DNA of 37,100 nucleotides from Phaeoceros laevis (lineage: Eukaryota; Anthocerotophyta; Anthocerotopsida; Notothyladales): assembly GCA_049999765.1 (NCBI GenBank), contig JBNGIQ010003781.1:1-37100 (forward strand), in the 5' to 3' direction. A program made the translations under genes and the position numbers. The notes beneath the pieces were generated by a model. It was not told the origin of the DNA. It saw nothing but the letters and a program-made list of their open reading frames with translations, and did no database searches. This document shows, in pieces, positions 21,464-32,530 of the stretch (within the stretch, counting starts at the first letter, position 1; each line of letters starts with the position of its first letter).

Positions 21464-21526
21464 CTGCCATCTCGGATGTCCAAAACCATGCCCTACTGCC
21501 ATCCCGGATGTCCGGGACCATGCCCT
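21464..21526 (+). repeat. Tandem direct repeat, period 32 bp
   Basis: CTGCCATCYCGGATGTCC...ACCATGCCCT occurs twice in succession with few differences. Confidence 0.8.
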
Positions 21527-22411
21527 AAAAAAAGACCAATTTTTTCATAAAAGTTTGTTTTTTGAAGTTCTGCGTCGTGCTTTGGACAGTCAAAACAGCC
21601 CCTAAAGTGCTCGGATTGTTGCGTGTGAGGTGTCAAAATGACCAGCGTTTTACTGCGCATCTTTTGATATATAGCACGTCAACAGCCGATACCTGACACG
21701 TCCGCTATAAGCATGCAAAGGATGCAAAAGCTGCTAATAAGGGTTTGAGGTTTGGTGCGTTTTTTAAGCAATTCTTGTAGTTCAAGAAATTTTTCATTTC
21801 AAAAGCAAAGTGGAAGATATGTTACAAGACAACCTCCATGTGTATTGTCATGACAAGATCTGTCAATAAATTAATATAAAAATGCAATATTTGATAATCA
21901 ATGACGGATGCACAACTAGATTAACATGAAGTTGAAATTTGTGCAGGACGTTACCGCGGCGAACAGACATTGTTGGGCTAATCAAGAGGAAGCTCTTCGA
22001 AAATAGGGCAGACCCAAATGAGGTTGATAGCTATATGCCTGCTGCTGAGGAGAATCAATCGGATGTGATGATGATGCGGAATCCACTGACCGCAAGGAGG
22101 ACCTAGATGTGTGTGAGGTCGACGGCCTACTACACGGAGAGGAACCAGCATCCCCTAAAATTTTTAATTTTGATCTTCCTCAGAGAGCTTCGCTTTGGAC
22201 ACGATGGATGATGACCTATCTGACGCCAGTGAGATGTAAGTCCAGGTAGGCTAGATCGTTTCGAGGCGGGGTGGTCGAGAGGTTTTCAGGTGTTGGGTGT
22301 AAGAGTATGCTCCCTAAAGTGCAAAAGTGGCGCACTGTATAGGCCTTTCTAGTGATTATATGTGTAAGTTGCAAGGCTGTCATGCTTTTTGCAGCAAACT
22401 CAAAGGCACCA

Positions 22412-22431
22412 GGTACCGGATGTCCGGTACC
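22412..22431. repeat. Perfect inverted repeat GGTACCGGA-TG-TCCGGTACC
   Basis: Nine-bp arms around TG. The inner CCGGATGTCCGG is also the centre of the 21502-21517 palindrome (TCCCGGA-TG-TCCGGGA). Confidence 0.8.
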
Positions 22432-22769
22432 AAGGGGCCCTCAAAATACTAATAAAACCACCTTTTCTTCCTTCCGAAAGTGCAATAATTTTTACAAAAT
22501 TTCAAAAAGTCCCGAAAATATTTGAGAGGCAAAAAAAAACAGAAGCAGGGGGTGGGAGACAGGAAAACTGCTGTTTTTGGGCTACTGTAGTAGCCATAGG
22601 GGACCAAAAATGTGCACGCTTTCGGAAAACACGAAATATGGTCATTTTGGAGTCATTTTTCGGGTGAAAACAAAGGAAATAAGGGCTCGTTCTTTTTATG
22701 CAAATAATACCCCGTTCAATCGGAGACGGTGTTGCAGTCGGCATAATACCGGTGCTTTGTAACATAATC

Positions 22770-23075
22770 ATAAAGTAGACGGTGCATTCATGATGACAGT
22801 CTAAAAAACTCATCATGGGTTCGTGAACTTGCAGCATTGTAGCAAATACGGTAACATGTATTGTTCCGTTTTGGAGGCTTGCACGGTGCGTGCAGGTGCA
22901 CGGTGTGTGAATTCTGCCCTCAGTCGAACTGTAGCCAGGCCAGGCTGCTCCAGAAGTCTGTACGCAGATTCAAAAGCAAAGCATGTATTCCAAGTCTTCA
23001 AACGAATACTGAAACCCTAAGGTACAGGATTCGAGAGATGTCATTGTTGTTTGGCGTTTGTAACATGTTTTTTTG
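22770..23075 (+). repeat. Continuation of the interrupted C-type unit
   Basis: TTGCAGCATTGTAGCAAATA...GCACGGTGCGTGCAGGTGCAC (22830-22902) aligns with 15200-15270 of the 14.9-kb unit, including the GCAC...GTGC hairpin. Core and purine tract of this copy are lost. Confidence 0.5.
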
Positions 23076-23110
23076 TGACACACATACGATTGAAAGAACC
23101 GGACGTGTAC

Positions 23111-23131
23111 ATTGCCCCTGACGGGGACCTG
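23111..23131. ncRNA. Small ATTGCC hairpin
   Basis: CCCC (23115-23118), loop TGAC, GGGG (23123-23126): all-GC version of the stem. Confidence 0.5.
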
Positions 23132-23666
23132 CTAAAGTTTTGACCAAAGCGACAAGTTTTGCCTGTGGCAGCTTTGTGGTGTTTCCTGACTGGGCAGTCG
23201 ACAGGCCACTTTTTCCAGATTGAAGCCGGCGATCCTTCTCACGTTTTTGCTTGTGACGTATGCAGGGTTCCATCAAGCAATCATTGCGACAAGGCGTTTT
23301 ACTTACCATCGTTTTCGAGGTGTCGGACTGCGAGCTGAACCAGCCGTTGTCCTCATTTGCCGCGGCAACTGGACGCAAAGTCTTACAAAACCATCAAAGC
23401 TAAGTTTTACTTAAGCCATAGCCTCAAATTCGCATCGAAGATTGTCATTGCTATTTGGTGTGTGTCAAGGGGACAGCAAGCACATTGAGTGTCTTGTGTC
23501 CTTTCTTACACCATTGGTACAAACCACAGCATGTAGAAAACATTCTTTCAATCGCTATTCTATCAAAGACTTCTAAGCAGCACCGATCAGGTAGAGAAAA
23601 GAGCACCAGTCCTTCTCACGAGATCGAAACAACTTGCAGACAGCTGTAGGGTGAGTACAGCCCTCC

Positions 23667-23736
23667 GTTCCCCCTTCTTCAGTACCAAAAGAACATCACA
23701 GCTTGGATTTCTGGTAGCTATATTGGTAGATCCAAG
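23667..23736. ncRNA. Double-hairpin core, copy 7 (C-type)
   Basis: Stem B is GTTC (23667-23670)/GAAC (23691-23694). Stem A is CTTGGAT (23702-23708)/ATCCAAG (23730-23736). Loop A carries TAGCTA. Confidence 0.5.
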
Positions 23737-24229
23737 TCCTGCAAGACTTTGTGCTTGACATTAGACCTAGAAAACATGTTGCTAATTGACAACTTTTTGT
23801 GAAATGACAATTCTAACACTATGTGTTACCATCCCATGAAAGCAACAACTTGCTTTGTGCGGGCGAAGCCACCTACAGGTCTGTATCTGCATTGTACTTC
23901 TTTAGACACCCTCAGGGACAGCATTCTCATGAGTAACAGGTCAGCAGCTGTGCACAAAGATGCTATTGTACAAGATCCAGCCCAGGTATTGTTCAATACA
24001 TAGTCAAAGCATGAAAAACTATGAAATCAGACCTGCTGAGACATGGTGATCGGTGTGATATCCTGCCTTCTGGTCGTGCACACTGTGCCTTGTCTGATGT
24101 GCACCCGTTTGCCAGTGAGCAGGCAAAATGCTCGAGTAGGAACTGGGAACTCAGCACTTGCAGGCACAGGCAGCTTGGGGTCGAAGCCCATGCAATGACA
24201 CTATTGGCTTATAATGAAGATCAGTTCCA

Positions 24230-24720
24230 AGGGCCAGGGAGGGGCAGCTGTGTCCAGAGAAGTTTTGGCGAGGGCCAAGGAAGGGTAGCTTCAAGTATTC
24301 AGAGCTACAGAGGAACCGGCAGGGCCGAGAGTCAAGGAGCCAGGCTGTAAGCAAGGTTTGCAATTTTCTGACAATGACCAAGGGCCAGGGAGCACCTACA
24401 TTCACTGATGTGACGTGTGAAGCTGGAATGTAGCAGGTATAGCACTTAGCAGTTTGCAGACTGTAAGTCACCAAGGGGCAAGGAGACTGGGGGAGACCAC
24501 AAAGCCGAGAGTCAAGGAACAGGCAGAGCCAGAAGCTACAGCATCAGATAGTCTTGGTCAGGAAACGAGAGCACGCAGAAAGGACTCAGTGAGCATAACC
24601 CCGAGGGCCAGGGAGACTCATGTTGCAGATAGCCACAGGCCAAGGAGCCACAGACTCTAGGAGGCCGAGGGCAAGGGAGCGAAGGACTGCGAGAGACCGA
24701 GGGGCAAGGAATGAAGAGGT
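24230..24720 (+). repeat. Purine-rich degenerate minisatellite
   Basis: Irregular repeats of AGGGCCAGGGAG, GCCGAGAGTCAAGGAG and GAGGGCAAGGGAG every 20-60 bp. This is the most repeat-like of the unit purine tracts. Confidence 0.55.
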
Positions 24721-24738
24721 AGGCTGTGTTGGTGTGGT

Positions 24739-24745
24739 CCTTATA
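24739..24745 (-). promoter_or_regulatory. TATA box (TATAAGG)
   Basis: The minus strand reads GCTATAAGGACC, then 30-40 bp later the CT-rich strand begins. Confidence 0.45.
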
Positions 24746-25446
24746 GCTGTATCCATTGTCTAATCAATCAGTGCCCTGCAGAGAGAGACTAACAGGAGAG
24801 AGTTGGCGGGAGACTAGCTGATCATCTGTGTGGTGTCAATTACTGGAGATGGCGGCAAATCTGGGATTTTTGGGATTCTTGGGCTGGACAGCAAGGCCAG
24901 GACTGAGTGGTGAGGGCTCATTAGCTTTCTATTTTTTGATCACAGACTGCAAGCATTAACTGTTGCCTGACATGGATGACTTGGCTATGAAGGTGTGTCA
25001 AGCAAACCAACAAGACCTGAAAGCAGCATCGGGATCTGGTGGCCGTCATAACATTAATGCGCTAGTCTATTACGAGGCAAGCACTGATAGTAAAAGAAGA
25101 AAATCTGACTTCATTCAGACACGTCATGGACTTTTACACTATATTTTTAGCTTATGTCTGCAGCATGACGGTCGTACCTTAGTCCTCTCATCATTTTGGC
25201 TGCCGGCCACGTAGGCTTAGCCAGCAGGACTTGTGTGATTTTCTGGCGTTCGTTAGGGAAGCTGTAATCATAGTCAAAAGCCTTTAGTATCCTCAGCTGG
25301 CAGCAAGACAAGTATTCAGTAAACAGAACTTATTTACCCCTTCCAGTTGCTTCCTTGCCTGTGCCTTGTAGTTACTGAGATCTGTAGAGCAATGTGTACT
25401 TTGGAATATTCATCCATTCTTGACGTATCATAGACACAACACTTTA

Positions 25447-25516
25447 GACACACACACACTCTTCAAAAAAACAGAGTGTGTGTGTGTGTGTGTGTGTTTG
25501 CGTTACATACATACAT
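25447..25516 (+). repeat. (CA)n unit-start stem-loop, variant apex
   Basis: Nine pairs close a 12-nt A-rich loop. A long (TG)n arm and TACATACATACATG follow. Confidence 0.6.
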
Positions 25517-25561
25517 GCAGGATACCTGATGTCTTCAGACCAAGGCTCCTGACTATGTGCA

Positions 25562-25582
25562 TTTGCCTTTACAGGACTTGCC
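25562..25582. ncRNA. Small ATTGCC hairpin
   Basis: CCT (25566-25568), loop TTAC, AGG (25573-25575), then ACTTGCC. Confidence 0.4.
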
Positions 25583-26163
25583 TTGTCTTGGGCAACAGGT
25601 AAGACTATCGTACAGCACCTTCCTAAGATACAGTTCACTTCTAATGCCCGTAGGCAGTTTCCTGCTTGCAAGAGGACAATCACTTACCCAGGTGTTCAAG
25701 TCAGGTCAAGGACGCATCAAATCTTGCTGTGTTTGTCGACTGGAGTCGGTTTTGCAGATGTCCAGGTCTCAAGCAGTCTGTTTGCACAGAGCCTGTCTGG
25801 CTTTTGACCCAAATTGCTTCTTCTAGCATGCAAGTCCAGAACATGCTGCCAAGTCTTGGCTTGTGGCCTTGTTTTGATCAGCTGGCTGTCACATTATGGC
25901 ATTGTAACTTCAACGCAATCTCATTTAAATGTATGGATGACAGCCACAGTCTCAAATCATTACTTTGTCAAAAAATAGAGACATGTACACAGCTATGTCT
26001 TCTACTGAATCATGGTTTTGTGAACATCTTGGCAGCACAAGTGCCAAGATCTAGCAGCAACCTAAGACATTTTGCAAGGAATGTTTCGTCGATGTAAACC
26101 AACCGTTTCGAAACTAATCCCAACAAGCCAGATCTGGGCGCATGGTGGTGAACACATGCCTCC

Positions 26164-26228
26164 CCTGTTCCTCATCAGTGCCAAGCAGGATCCTTGTAAG
26201 GGTTTCTGGAAGATCTTTTGGCAAACCC
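26164..26228. ncRNA. Double-hairpin core, copy 8 (B-type)
   Basis: Stem B is CCTG (26164-26167)/CAGG (26186-26189), with a further T-G pair. Stem A is GGGTTT (26200-26205)/AAACCC (26223-26228). Loop A carries AGATCT. Confidence 0.5.
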
Positions 26229-26391
26229 CTCCCAAATTTGGCTTGTGCAAAACATGACACCTTGTTAAAACCGCTAACCTAATTTCATGCATAGCAGATT
26301 GCAAGCAACAAGCGTCAAGAAATTGGTCATTCAGGAACCTGTTGTTGTTGAGACACTAGCAGTAGATGTCCAGACCCAGTACCTGCCCAGA

Positions 26392-26603
26392 AACGCAGCA
26401 GCTCATATGCCCAAATCCAGCAACTCCAAAGTCCAGGTGCGCACCTCAGAATTTTACAAGGACGTTTTTACAGGTCCTGATCAGCAGACTTCCGTCCAAA
26501 AACGTAGCAGCTCATATGCCCAAGCCCAGCAACTCCAAAGTCCAGGTGCGCACCTCATAAAGAATTTTACAAGGACGTTTTTACAGGTCCTGATCAGCAG
26601 ACT
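26392..26603 (+). repeat. Recent tandem duplication, period 109 bp
   Basis: AACGCAGCAGCTCATATGCC...GATCAGCAGACT (26392-26490) is repeated at 26501-26603 with only a few substitutions and a 4-bp insertion. It is far more similar than any two array units are. Confidence 0.85.
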
Positions 26604-26661
26604 AACACGTTTTGTGACTGGGTAGTGGTACCTTGGGCAGGTGAAGGCCAGCGACAAGCAA

Positions 26662-26782
26662 GCAGAGGGTAGAGGGCAGAGGGCAGCAAAAACATGGAAA
26701 AACGGGCAGAGGGCATCAAAACGGGCTGAGGGCAGCAAAAACTGGCTGAGGGCAGCAAAAAAGGGCTGAGGGCAGCAAAAAC
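26662..26782 (+). repeat. Purine-rich minisatellite (GGGCTGAGGGCAGCAAAAA)
   Basis: About five imperfect copies of roughly 20-25 bp form the purine tract of this unit. Confidence 0.7.
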
Positions 26783-26866
26783 CTAAGTAGCCGCAATATA
26801 TCTCAAGACCTAGGGCACAAACTGAGCGTAGGGCTGAATGCCTGCTCTCAGCCATGCAGGGATTGG

Positions 26867-26873
26867 GTTTATA
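26867..26873 (-). promoter_or_regulatory. TATA box (TATAAAC)
   Basis: The minus strand reads GCTATAAACCC upstream of the CT-rich strand. Confidence 0.45.
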
Positions 26874-27576
26874 GCAAGCTTGGGATCGAAGGCCAAATGA
26901 TGGTTACCTAGCTGGACCAGGTTAATGAAAGGCAAAGCAGACTCACTTGGTAAAAAGTGACGGCTATTTTGATCAAAAGATCCATGACGTGGCATTCTAG
27001 CAATGCACCAGCTATGTCATGGTATGACCAGCATTAAAGACTTGCTGCCATTCTTTGAATTCTGACCAAGCACAATTACCGCCAAATCTTTGCACTTGGA
27101 TTTTTTAATCGGGCTACGGGCGTCTGCCTCCACATCATGCAAGCATTTTTAGTATAATTAATACTAGACATGTTATTATTTTGCTCAAGAAGTCACCACA
27201 ACATCTGTACAGCATTTATTTAGCCTTGGGACCCGTACCTGTTGTCTGTTGCGCAGTCCAAGTGTGCTGCTGTATCCTGCCTTCGTAATTACTTTTGCTT
27301 GCCTGATCTCGGCAGCATATCATGCATTATTATTTGCTTGCTTGGTCTTAGCAGCATGTCATGCAAAATTAAATAGGTGCTCAGGCTATAGCACGCATTT
27401 TTGCTTGGTCTCAGCAACATGTCACACAATTAATAGTTTTCCAACATCTGATAGTGTAGTAAAGCATGTCCACAAGGCAAAGTCCATGCCTAGTATAGTG
27501 ATTACCCATGTATGCTTATAAAACCTTCAGATATGTCCAAGGTAAAAAGTACCAAGTAGAAAGCACTTTACCTTTT

Positions 27577-27619
27577 CACACACATACATACTGCAAACGC
27601 AGTATGTGTGTGTGTTTGT
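27577..27619 (+). repeat. (CA)n unit-start stem-loop
   Basis: CA arm, eight perfect pairs around AAAC, TG arm. Confidence 0.7.
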
Positions 27620-27664
27620 TCATTACAAACAGCCACAATGCCAAGATGTAACATTGTCTGCTGT

Positions 27665-27683
27665 ATTGCCTCGAAAGGACTTG
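27665..27683. ncRNA. Small ATTGCC hairpin
   Basis: CCT (27669-27671), loop CGAA, AGG (27676-27678), then ACTTGC. Confidence 0.4.
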
Positions 27684-28305
27684 CAGCATGTTTATGGCCT
27701 GGCTAGGAACGAGTAATGGCTAAGCATCAAGAGGGTAGGCTCAGCTTGTTGTCATGGCATGTGCAGCATAGTGCCCAGTCAAGAATGTCTGCCAAAAAAG
27801 AAAAAGCACTGCAAAGTCTGAAAGTCTTTTAGATCATGACTAGTAGCTGAGACTGGAAATCCAAGTTTTGATCAAGCTGCTGACTACATGGGGGTGCGTC
27901 CTATCTTGTATGAGCGAGATGGTGGACAGCCATGGCGTGGCTTCCTCTTGCCTGGCTCAATCCAAATCAAATGCCTAGCGGGAGCGACGACACAAGTGCT
28001 AGAATTGCAGAACCGCCAGTATCCATCGGTTTTGCTGAGCAGATCAGCTGCACAGGTTTCTCAGGCCAAAACATAAGCACAAGAATGTCACCAAACAGCA
28101 GCTAAGTGAAAGCACAATATAGTATAGCATCAAGTGACTTGAAAAAGTGTTTCTGTAGCAAGAATCTTACAATATTTGTGTTCTATCCATCTGTAGGCAG
28201 ATCACAAAGTGTCCGGTTTCAGTTAGTGCTATGACTGCAAAAAGGCTTGATCGGCAGCATACCACAGCTGGATCAGAACCTTACAAAACCATGGAGGAGC
28301 GTAGT

Positions 28306-28388
28306 GGTGAGCTATGCCTCACCCTCTCCTTCATTAGTGCCAAGAGGGTTCATCATGCGGTTTCTGGAGGGCCCATGGCAGACCGCAT
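28306..28388. ncRNA. Double-hairpin core, copy 9 (B-type), strongest pairing
   Basis: Stem C is GGTGAG (28306-28311)/CTCACC (28318-28323). Stem B is ACCCTCT (28321-28327)/AGAGGGT (28343-28349). Stem A is ATGCGGT (28355-28361)/ACCGCAT (28382-28388). Stems A and B are each seven perfect pairs whose sequences differ from all other copies. Loop A carries GGGCCC. Confidence 0.6.
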
Positions 28389-29107
28389 CCTCAGCATGGC
28401 ATGTGCAACAGAGGTTAGTCAAAAACCTACTTGACAACAGCCTCCTAATCATGCATTCCAAGTCACTCTTCAAAAATCAATGCTAAGTAAGAACTTGTTC
28501 CGCCATCTCCCCTTAATGTTACTTCTCCCTGACCCTCGGTGCTTGATTGCAGGCCTGAAACTCGCAGACTGATGATGTAGTTTCTAGCTTTGAAGACTGG
28601 AAACTGTGGTACCAGGGAAATGCGGTTTGCAAATGGTGGGAGGGCAGAAGATTTTTGGTCAGCAGATCTTAGAAACTGGTGATGGTGGCAAGGGTGATGT
28701 CTCAACAGGGGACGGCCTTAGCAGACTTGTAGAGAAACTAGTGAAATACAACAAACTTGGTGAGGAAGTATTGAAAAAAAGCAGGCTAGCTAGCAAGAAG
28801 TATAGGTTTGTCTGAGGACAGCTATTGCAGCAAAAGAGCTTGAAGATGGTGGCAGGAAATGCCAAGCAGTTCAGTAGGGCAGCGTATGAGCCAAAAAGTA
28901 GGCAGGGCAATAGAGCAGGCAAAATGTGGGCAGGGCAACAGAGAAGGCAGAATGTGGGCAGGGAAACAGGGAAGGCAGGGAAACAGAGAAGGCAGGAGAG
29001 AACCAGGGACAGCTGTGGTGTGCACAACAGGGGAGCAAGGGCATAGGCAAGGGGACTGAGCGAATAGAGACGGGTGTAGTGTGTGGCATTTTTCTGAATC
29101 TGAATGG

Positions 29108-29115
29108 TTTTTATA
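29108..29115 (-). promoter_or_regulatory. TATA box (TATAAAAA)
   Basis: The minus strand reads CCTATAAAAACC and enters the CT-rich strand about 45 bp later. Confidence 0.5.
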
Positions 29116-29966
29116 GGGAACTAGGGGCTAGTGGAGCATCTGTGAAGAGAGAGGTAGGAAATAAATGACTTGTAAGGCTGGAAACTAGCAATAGCTATAA
29201 TCTTGCATTATTTGGGCTGGTGGATACCATGGAGCAGATTTTTTGCCAGCAAGATGGTACGTTGGTGGCTGTCCAGGTCTGTGTCTTTCTCCACGTCATC
29301 CTTTCTTGCAGCCATCCTGTAAAAATAGCATGCTTATACTGCCTGCAAGCTCAGCTTAGTAATCATGAAGCAGGGCACGTCACCACTACACTCACAAATT
29401 TCCTCGTACCTTGTGCATAGCCTAGCCAGAATGCATCATTTGGTAGGCTCACAAGAGAACTGGACTGTGAGGAATTGAAGTGCAGCCAACCGGTGCACTG
29501 GTCAATTCCAACAGGGAAACGGAAAAAGGCACGAGCTTCTCATAACGCATTCCCGACTATAATGCATACATGTACAGTTAGAATAAAACTGTCTCGCTGC
29601 CTGTTGGCATTCTCTTGGACTGTTGGGCTCTCAAGCTTGTTAGGCGTACTGGTATCCGACTAGTTAAGCCACAGTAGCAATAAATGTTATCGAGGCATGG
29701 CCAATCAATCAGGGTATTGCCTGTCTGGCCACCAGCTCGGCTGCCACCTTGCTGTAACTTTACGCCAAGCTCGTCTTTTCCAAGTTTGAGCCTGTCAAAA
29801 GTTGAAAAAAGCCATACTCGCGAATACTGAAGTGTTAATACGGTTACCTACTATTTACTTTGGAAAAGCATCATTCGGGCTTTTTGTTACAAAAAACGCT
29901 AGTAAAGCTTTCATCACTTTTTTTGTTTCATATCATTAGCCATGATACACATACAAAGTTTATATA

Positions 29967-31752
29967 GACACACCACACATTGAAAGTGTGTGTGTGTGTG
30001 TGACTATTTGAGGAGGTTGACAGGGTCCCATAGAGGGTCCCCCCCTTACCCGTAGAGGGTAGTCATTGGACTGCCTCTAGTGTACGTTGCCATTCATGTA
30101 AAACAGGAAAGCAATCATTCAAAGCATTCAAGGGGTGAGGGGTCGACTGCAAAAGCTTGTCGTCAAAGGGAGATCACCAGTCTCCTTTGTCCGATAGCTA
30201 CCAGCACCAAACAAACGCCTCATCTGGTAAGGATGAGCCTCCATCTCCCCTTTGTCAGTGCCAAAGCGACATCATTGCTTGGATTTCTGGTGGTCCATTG
30301 GCAGATCCAAGGTTGTTGGGTCCCGTGTAGCGTCCCTCAACAAAAACTCAGAAAATCACATCAAAAATTAACTCTTGTGAGGCAGCATGCCAGCAGAATG
30401 AGATCAAGGAGTTCAAAGCAAGTTGACAAAAAGACCAAATCACTGCTGAGCATCAAGGTTTCACTAGTAGAGGTACCAAGCATAACCAGAAGTAGCAGAT
30501 TTTTGTAGTAGAAGGCTGTAGGCCTCACATGTGAGTAGGAAAAAGAATGCGAATGATAGACAAAACATAGTAATAGCATTCAAGGAATTTGTAACAGACT
30601 GACCTACTGCGAGGAGCTATCGGCCATGATTATAAATTGCAATCTAACAGGTAACAACCTGAGCTTGTATCTTTCAGTTGTGTCAACACCAAGCAAGCTG
30701 AGGAACCTTTTCAGGCAGGAAGGAGAAACAGAGGGCAGAGGAAGGGAAGAAAGTTAGGAGGCCAGCATCAGGCTAGCAGAACGTGGGGAACAGCTGGTCA
30801 GGGAGGGTAGAGAAGAGGAGCTAGCAGCAGGCTAGCAGCAAATCTAGAGAGGGGATTCAGGGAAAGCAGCAATTAAGAACCGAGCTGGAAGCAGGCAGGG
30901 GGAGCTGAAGGCAGGCATTGGGAGCTCACAGAGAGGAGAGGAGGTACCAAGAAAGCAAACTGAGCAGCAACTGTGTGGAGGACTCTCTTAGGTAGATGTT
31001 GGTGGGGTCTAAAAGAGCTGGAAAGGAAAAACTGGTAAGGATTTTTTGGCTGCTAGGGTAAAACAAAAAAGGTTGCATTTTTGGTGATCCGGCTGCACAT
31101 TGTAGCTGGAAGTTGCTTCCAAACTTAGCTTATCATTAAATCCTGTTCATGTGCTGTAGCAATTTCATTGGACATGTGTCCTTGGCGGTCACAGAGTCAA
31201 GCCGATTTTTTTAGAGGTGAGTAGGCAGCTCATCAAGTGCGCATCCACCCCTTATATCAGCTGCAGTCATCGAGAGCTCAGAGACTGGCCACGTCCACTC
31301 ATGCCTAAAAAAAACCAAAGTATTTTGGGTGGCAAAAAATGCTCTTACAGCCTAGGGTATTGGACCGTCCAGTAATATGTCAAGCAACATTAAAGCTGTG
31401 CAGTCACCAGCCTGTGCCCAAGTGATAAACTTGGGTGCCATGTCACGCCCATCATATCTTTCAGGATTTGGCTATGTTTTTAGTACTGTATAGTATACGT
31501 GACCAGTGTTGGTCAGGAAGCCAAAATAGCACCATCATAACTACAAAATTCGTCCACTGTCTAGTAGACATTATTAGAGGCATGTGTGTCCTTTTGTAAA
31601 GAGACATGTTGTCCTCCATCGTATGTACCTGTCAGCACATGTGTATGTGAGCAGCACACAAAGCTTTTTTGTCATCAAAGGCCATTGCTAAAAGTGCATC
31701 CGAATTTTGTCAAAAGACAGTAAAAGACAGTAAAAGACACACGTCACCTTCC
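29967..31752 (+). repeat. Array unit, C-type, internally deleted (1.8 kb)
   Basis: A weak start hairpin around CACAC (29974-29978)/GTGTG (29986-29990) runs into the TTTGAGGAGG box (30007-30050). The core follows after only about 240 bp instead of about 700, and the small hairpin is missing. Purine tract about 30700-31000. Only a weak minus-strand TATA-like sequence (TTTTAGAC) near 31008-31015. A CCCAAG/CTTGGG hairpin lies at 31427-31445. Confidence 0.65.
30244..30311. ncRNA. Double-hairpin core, copy 10 (C-type)
   Basis: Stem A is CTTGGAT (30278-30284)/ATCCAAG (30305-30311). Stem B is weak, TCTC (30244-30247)/GCGA (30266-30269) with one mismatch, or alternatively TTTG/CAAA inside its loop. 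Confidence 0.45.
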
Positions 31753-31847
31753 TAACACACACTCAAAACCTAGGAACACCAGGTGTGTGTTTGCGTGGCA
31801 TACATACATACAGGAGACCATTGTCATCTGACTAGGTTCCTGGACCA

Positions 31848-31869
31848 TTTGCCTAAGACTAGGACCTGC
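31848..31869. ncRNA. Small ATTGCC hairpin
   Basis: CCTA (31852-31855), loop AGAC, TAGG (31860-31863), then ACCTGCC. The loop differs from the 2.5-kb sister while the stem is kept. Confidence 0.5.
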
Positions 31870-32447
31870 CCCACGATCGGGGAACTTATGACGCTTGAAG
31901 TAGGACTGCTGGTCGATAATCCTTCTGATGCCTTGTACACGGGTGCAGGCGAGACTGGATGCGCGGGGACGGGCCAGTTGGATGACTTGGTAGCAATGAT
32001 GCACCAGCAAAGCAAACGAGGGTTACAAGATTGTGCGTAAACTAAACCTGAACACAGTCTTCCTTTGTTTTGCTGCCAGGCAAGGTGCTGTAGGCCGGTC
32101 TGGCCTGGATTTCACATGGTTGGTCTATCTGACCTCCTGACCTACGCTAGTCGTGGTCCTGCAATTGCAGGAATGGGCAGGGAGCATTTAGAGTGAAGGC
32201 CCATCTGGCCATTGCATTCCTGGGTCCCGGCCAAATGCGCAGCAATCTTCATTACAAGTCCATGTAAATAAGCAATGTTTTAGTTCCATCATTCTGTAAG
32301 AACATGTTCCTAACTCCTGCTGTTTGAGGTCCAATACAGGCAAGAAATCTATCGCTATCACTATTCAACGAGATTGCAAAGAGTAGGCATTTCAGGTTAA
32401 CCAACTTGGAATGCAGCAAACTCTGTCAAGCTTCGTTGAGAACATGG

Positions 32448-32530
32448 GGGTGAGCCATGCCTCACCCGCTTCTCATCAGTGCTAGGCGGGATCCTTGAAT
32501 GGGTTTCTGGAAAGCTTCGTGGCAAACCCA
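32448..32530. ncRNA. Double-hairpin core, copy 11 (B-type)
   Basis: Stem C is GGGTGAG (32448-32454)/CTCACCC (32461-32467). Stem B is CCCGC (32465-32469)/GCGGG (32486-32490). Stem A is TGGGTTT (32500-32506)/AAACCCA (32524-32530). Confidence 0.55.

Larger units (their letters stand above)
21036..22769. mobile_element. Insertion of unknown class within an array unit
   Basis: About 1.7 kb with no unit motifs. It holds a minus-strand 70-codon frame (21148-21360: acidic, Pro/Ser-rich, unrecognised), a 32-bp direct repeat (21464-21494 and 21496-21526), and two short near-perfect palindromes sharing CCGGATGTCCGG, one near each side (21502-21517 and 22412-22431). No transposase, RT or tRNA primer site was recognised. 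The middle (21600-22380) shows nothing I can name. Confidence 0.35.
23076..25446 (+). repeat. Array unit, C-type
   Basis: A degenerate start arm (GACACACATACG, 23078-23089), small hairpin at 23111-23131, core at 23667-23736, purine-rich tract about 24150-24720 made of GGGCCAGGGA/GGGCAAGGGA repeats, and minus-strand TATAAGG at 24739-24745. Confidence 0.65.
25447..27576 (+). repeat. Array unit, B-type (2.1 kb)
   Basis: Start hairpin CACACACTC (25453-25461)/GAGTGTGTG (25474-25482), small hairpin at 25562-25582, core at 26164-26228, a recent 109-bp tandem duplication (26392-26603), purine-rich minisatellite 26662-26782 and minus-strand TATAAAC at 26867-26873. A 143-codon frame at 25666-26097 is not kept in sister units. 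Confidence 0.7.
27577..29966 (+). repeat. Array unit, B-type (2.4 kb)
   Basis: Start hairpin CATACTGC (27587-27594)/GCAGTATG (27599-27606), small hairpin at 27665-27683, core at 28306-28388 (the best-paired copy), purine tract about 28600-29060 with a minisatellite of GGGCAGGGMAACAGRGAAGG words (28896-29000), and minus-strand TATAAAAA at 29108-29115. Confidence 0.7.

Noticed and set aside
22865-22905. GCAC-rich hairpin (also at 5352 and 15245) as an independent regulatory RNA
   Set aside because: Only three C-type copies, with arms of repeated GCAC/GTGC. Too few changes to judge covariation, so it is only mentioned within the units.
23220-24350. Small plus-strand frames of 60-109 codons
   Set aside because: No domain, no splice-compatible partner and no conservation in sister units. 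They overlap the core and the purine minisatellite.
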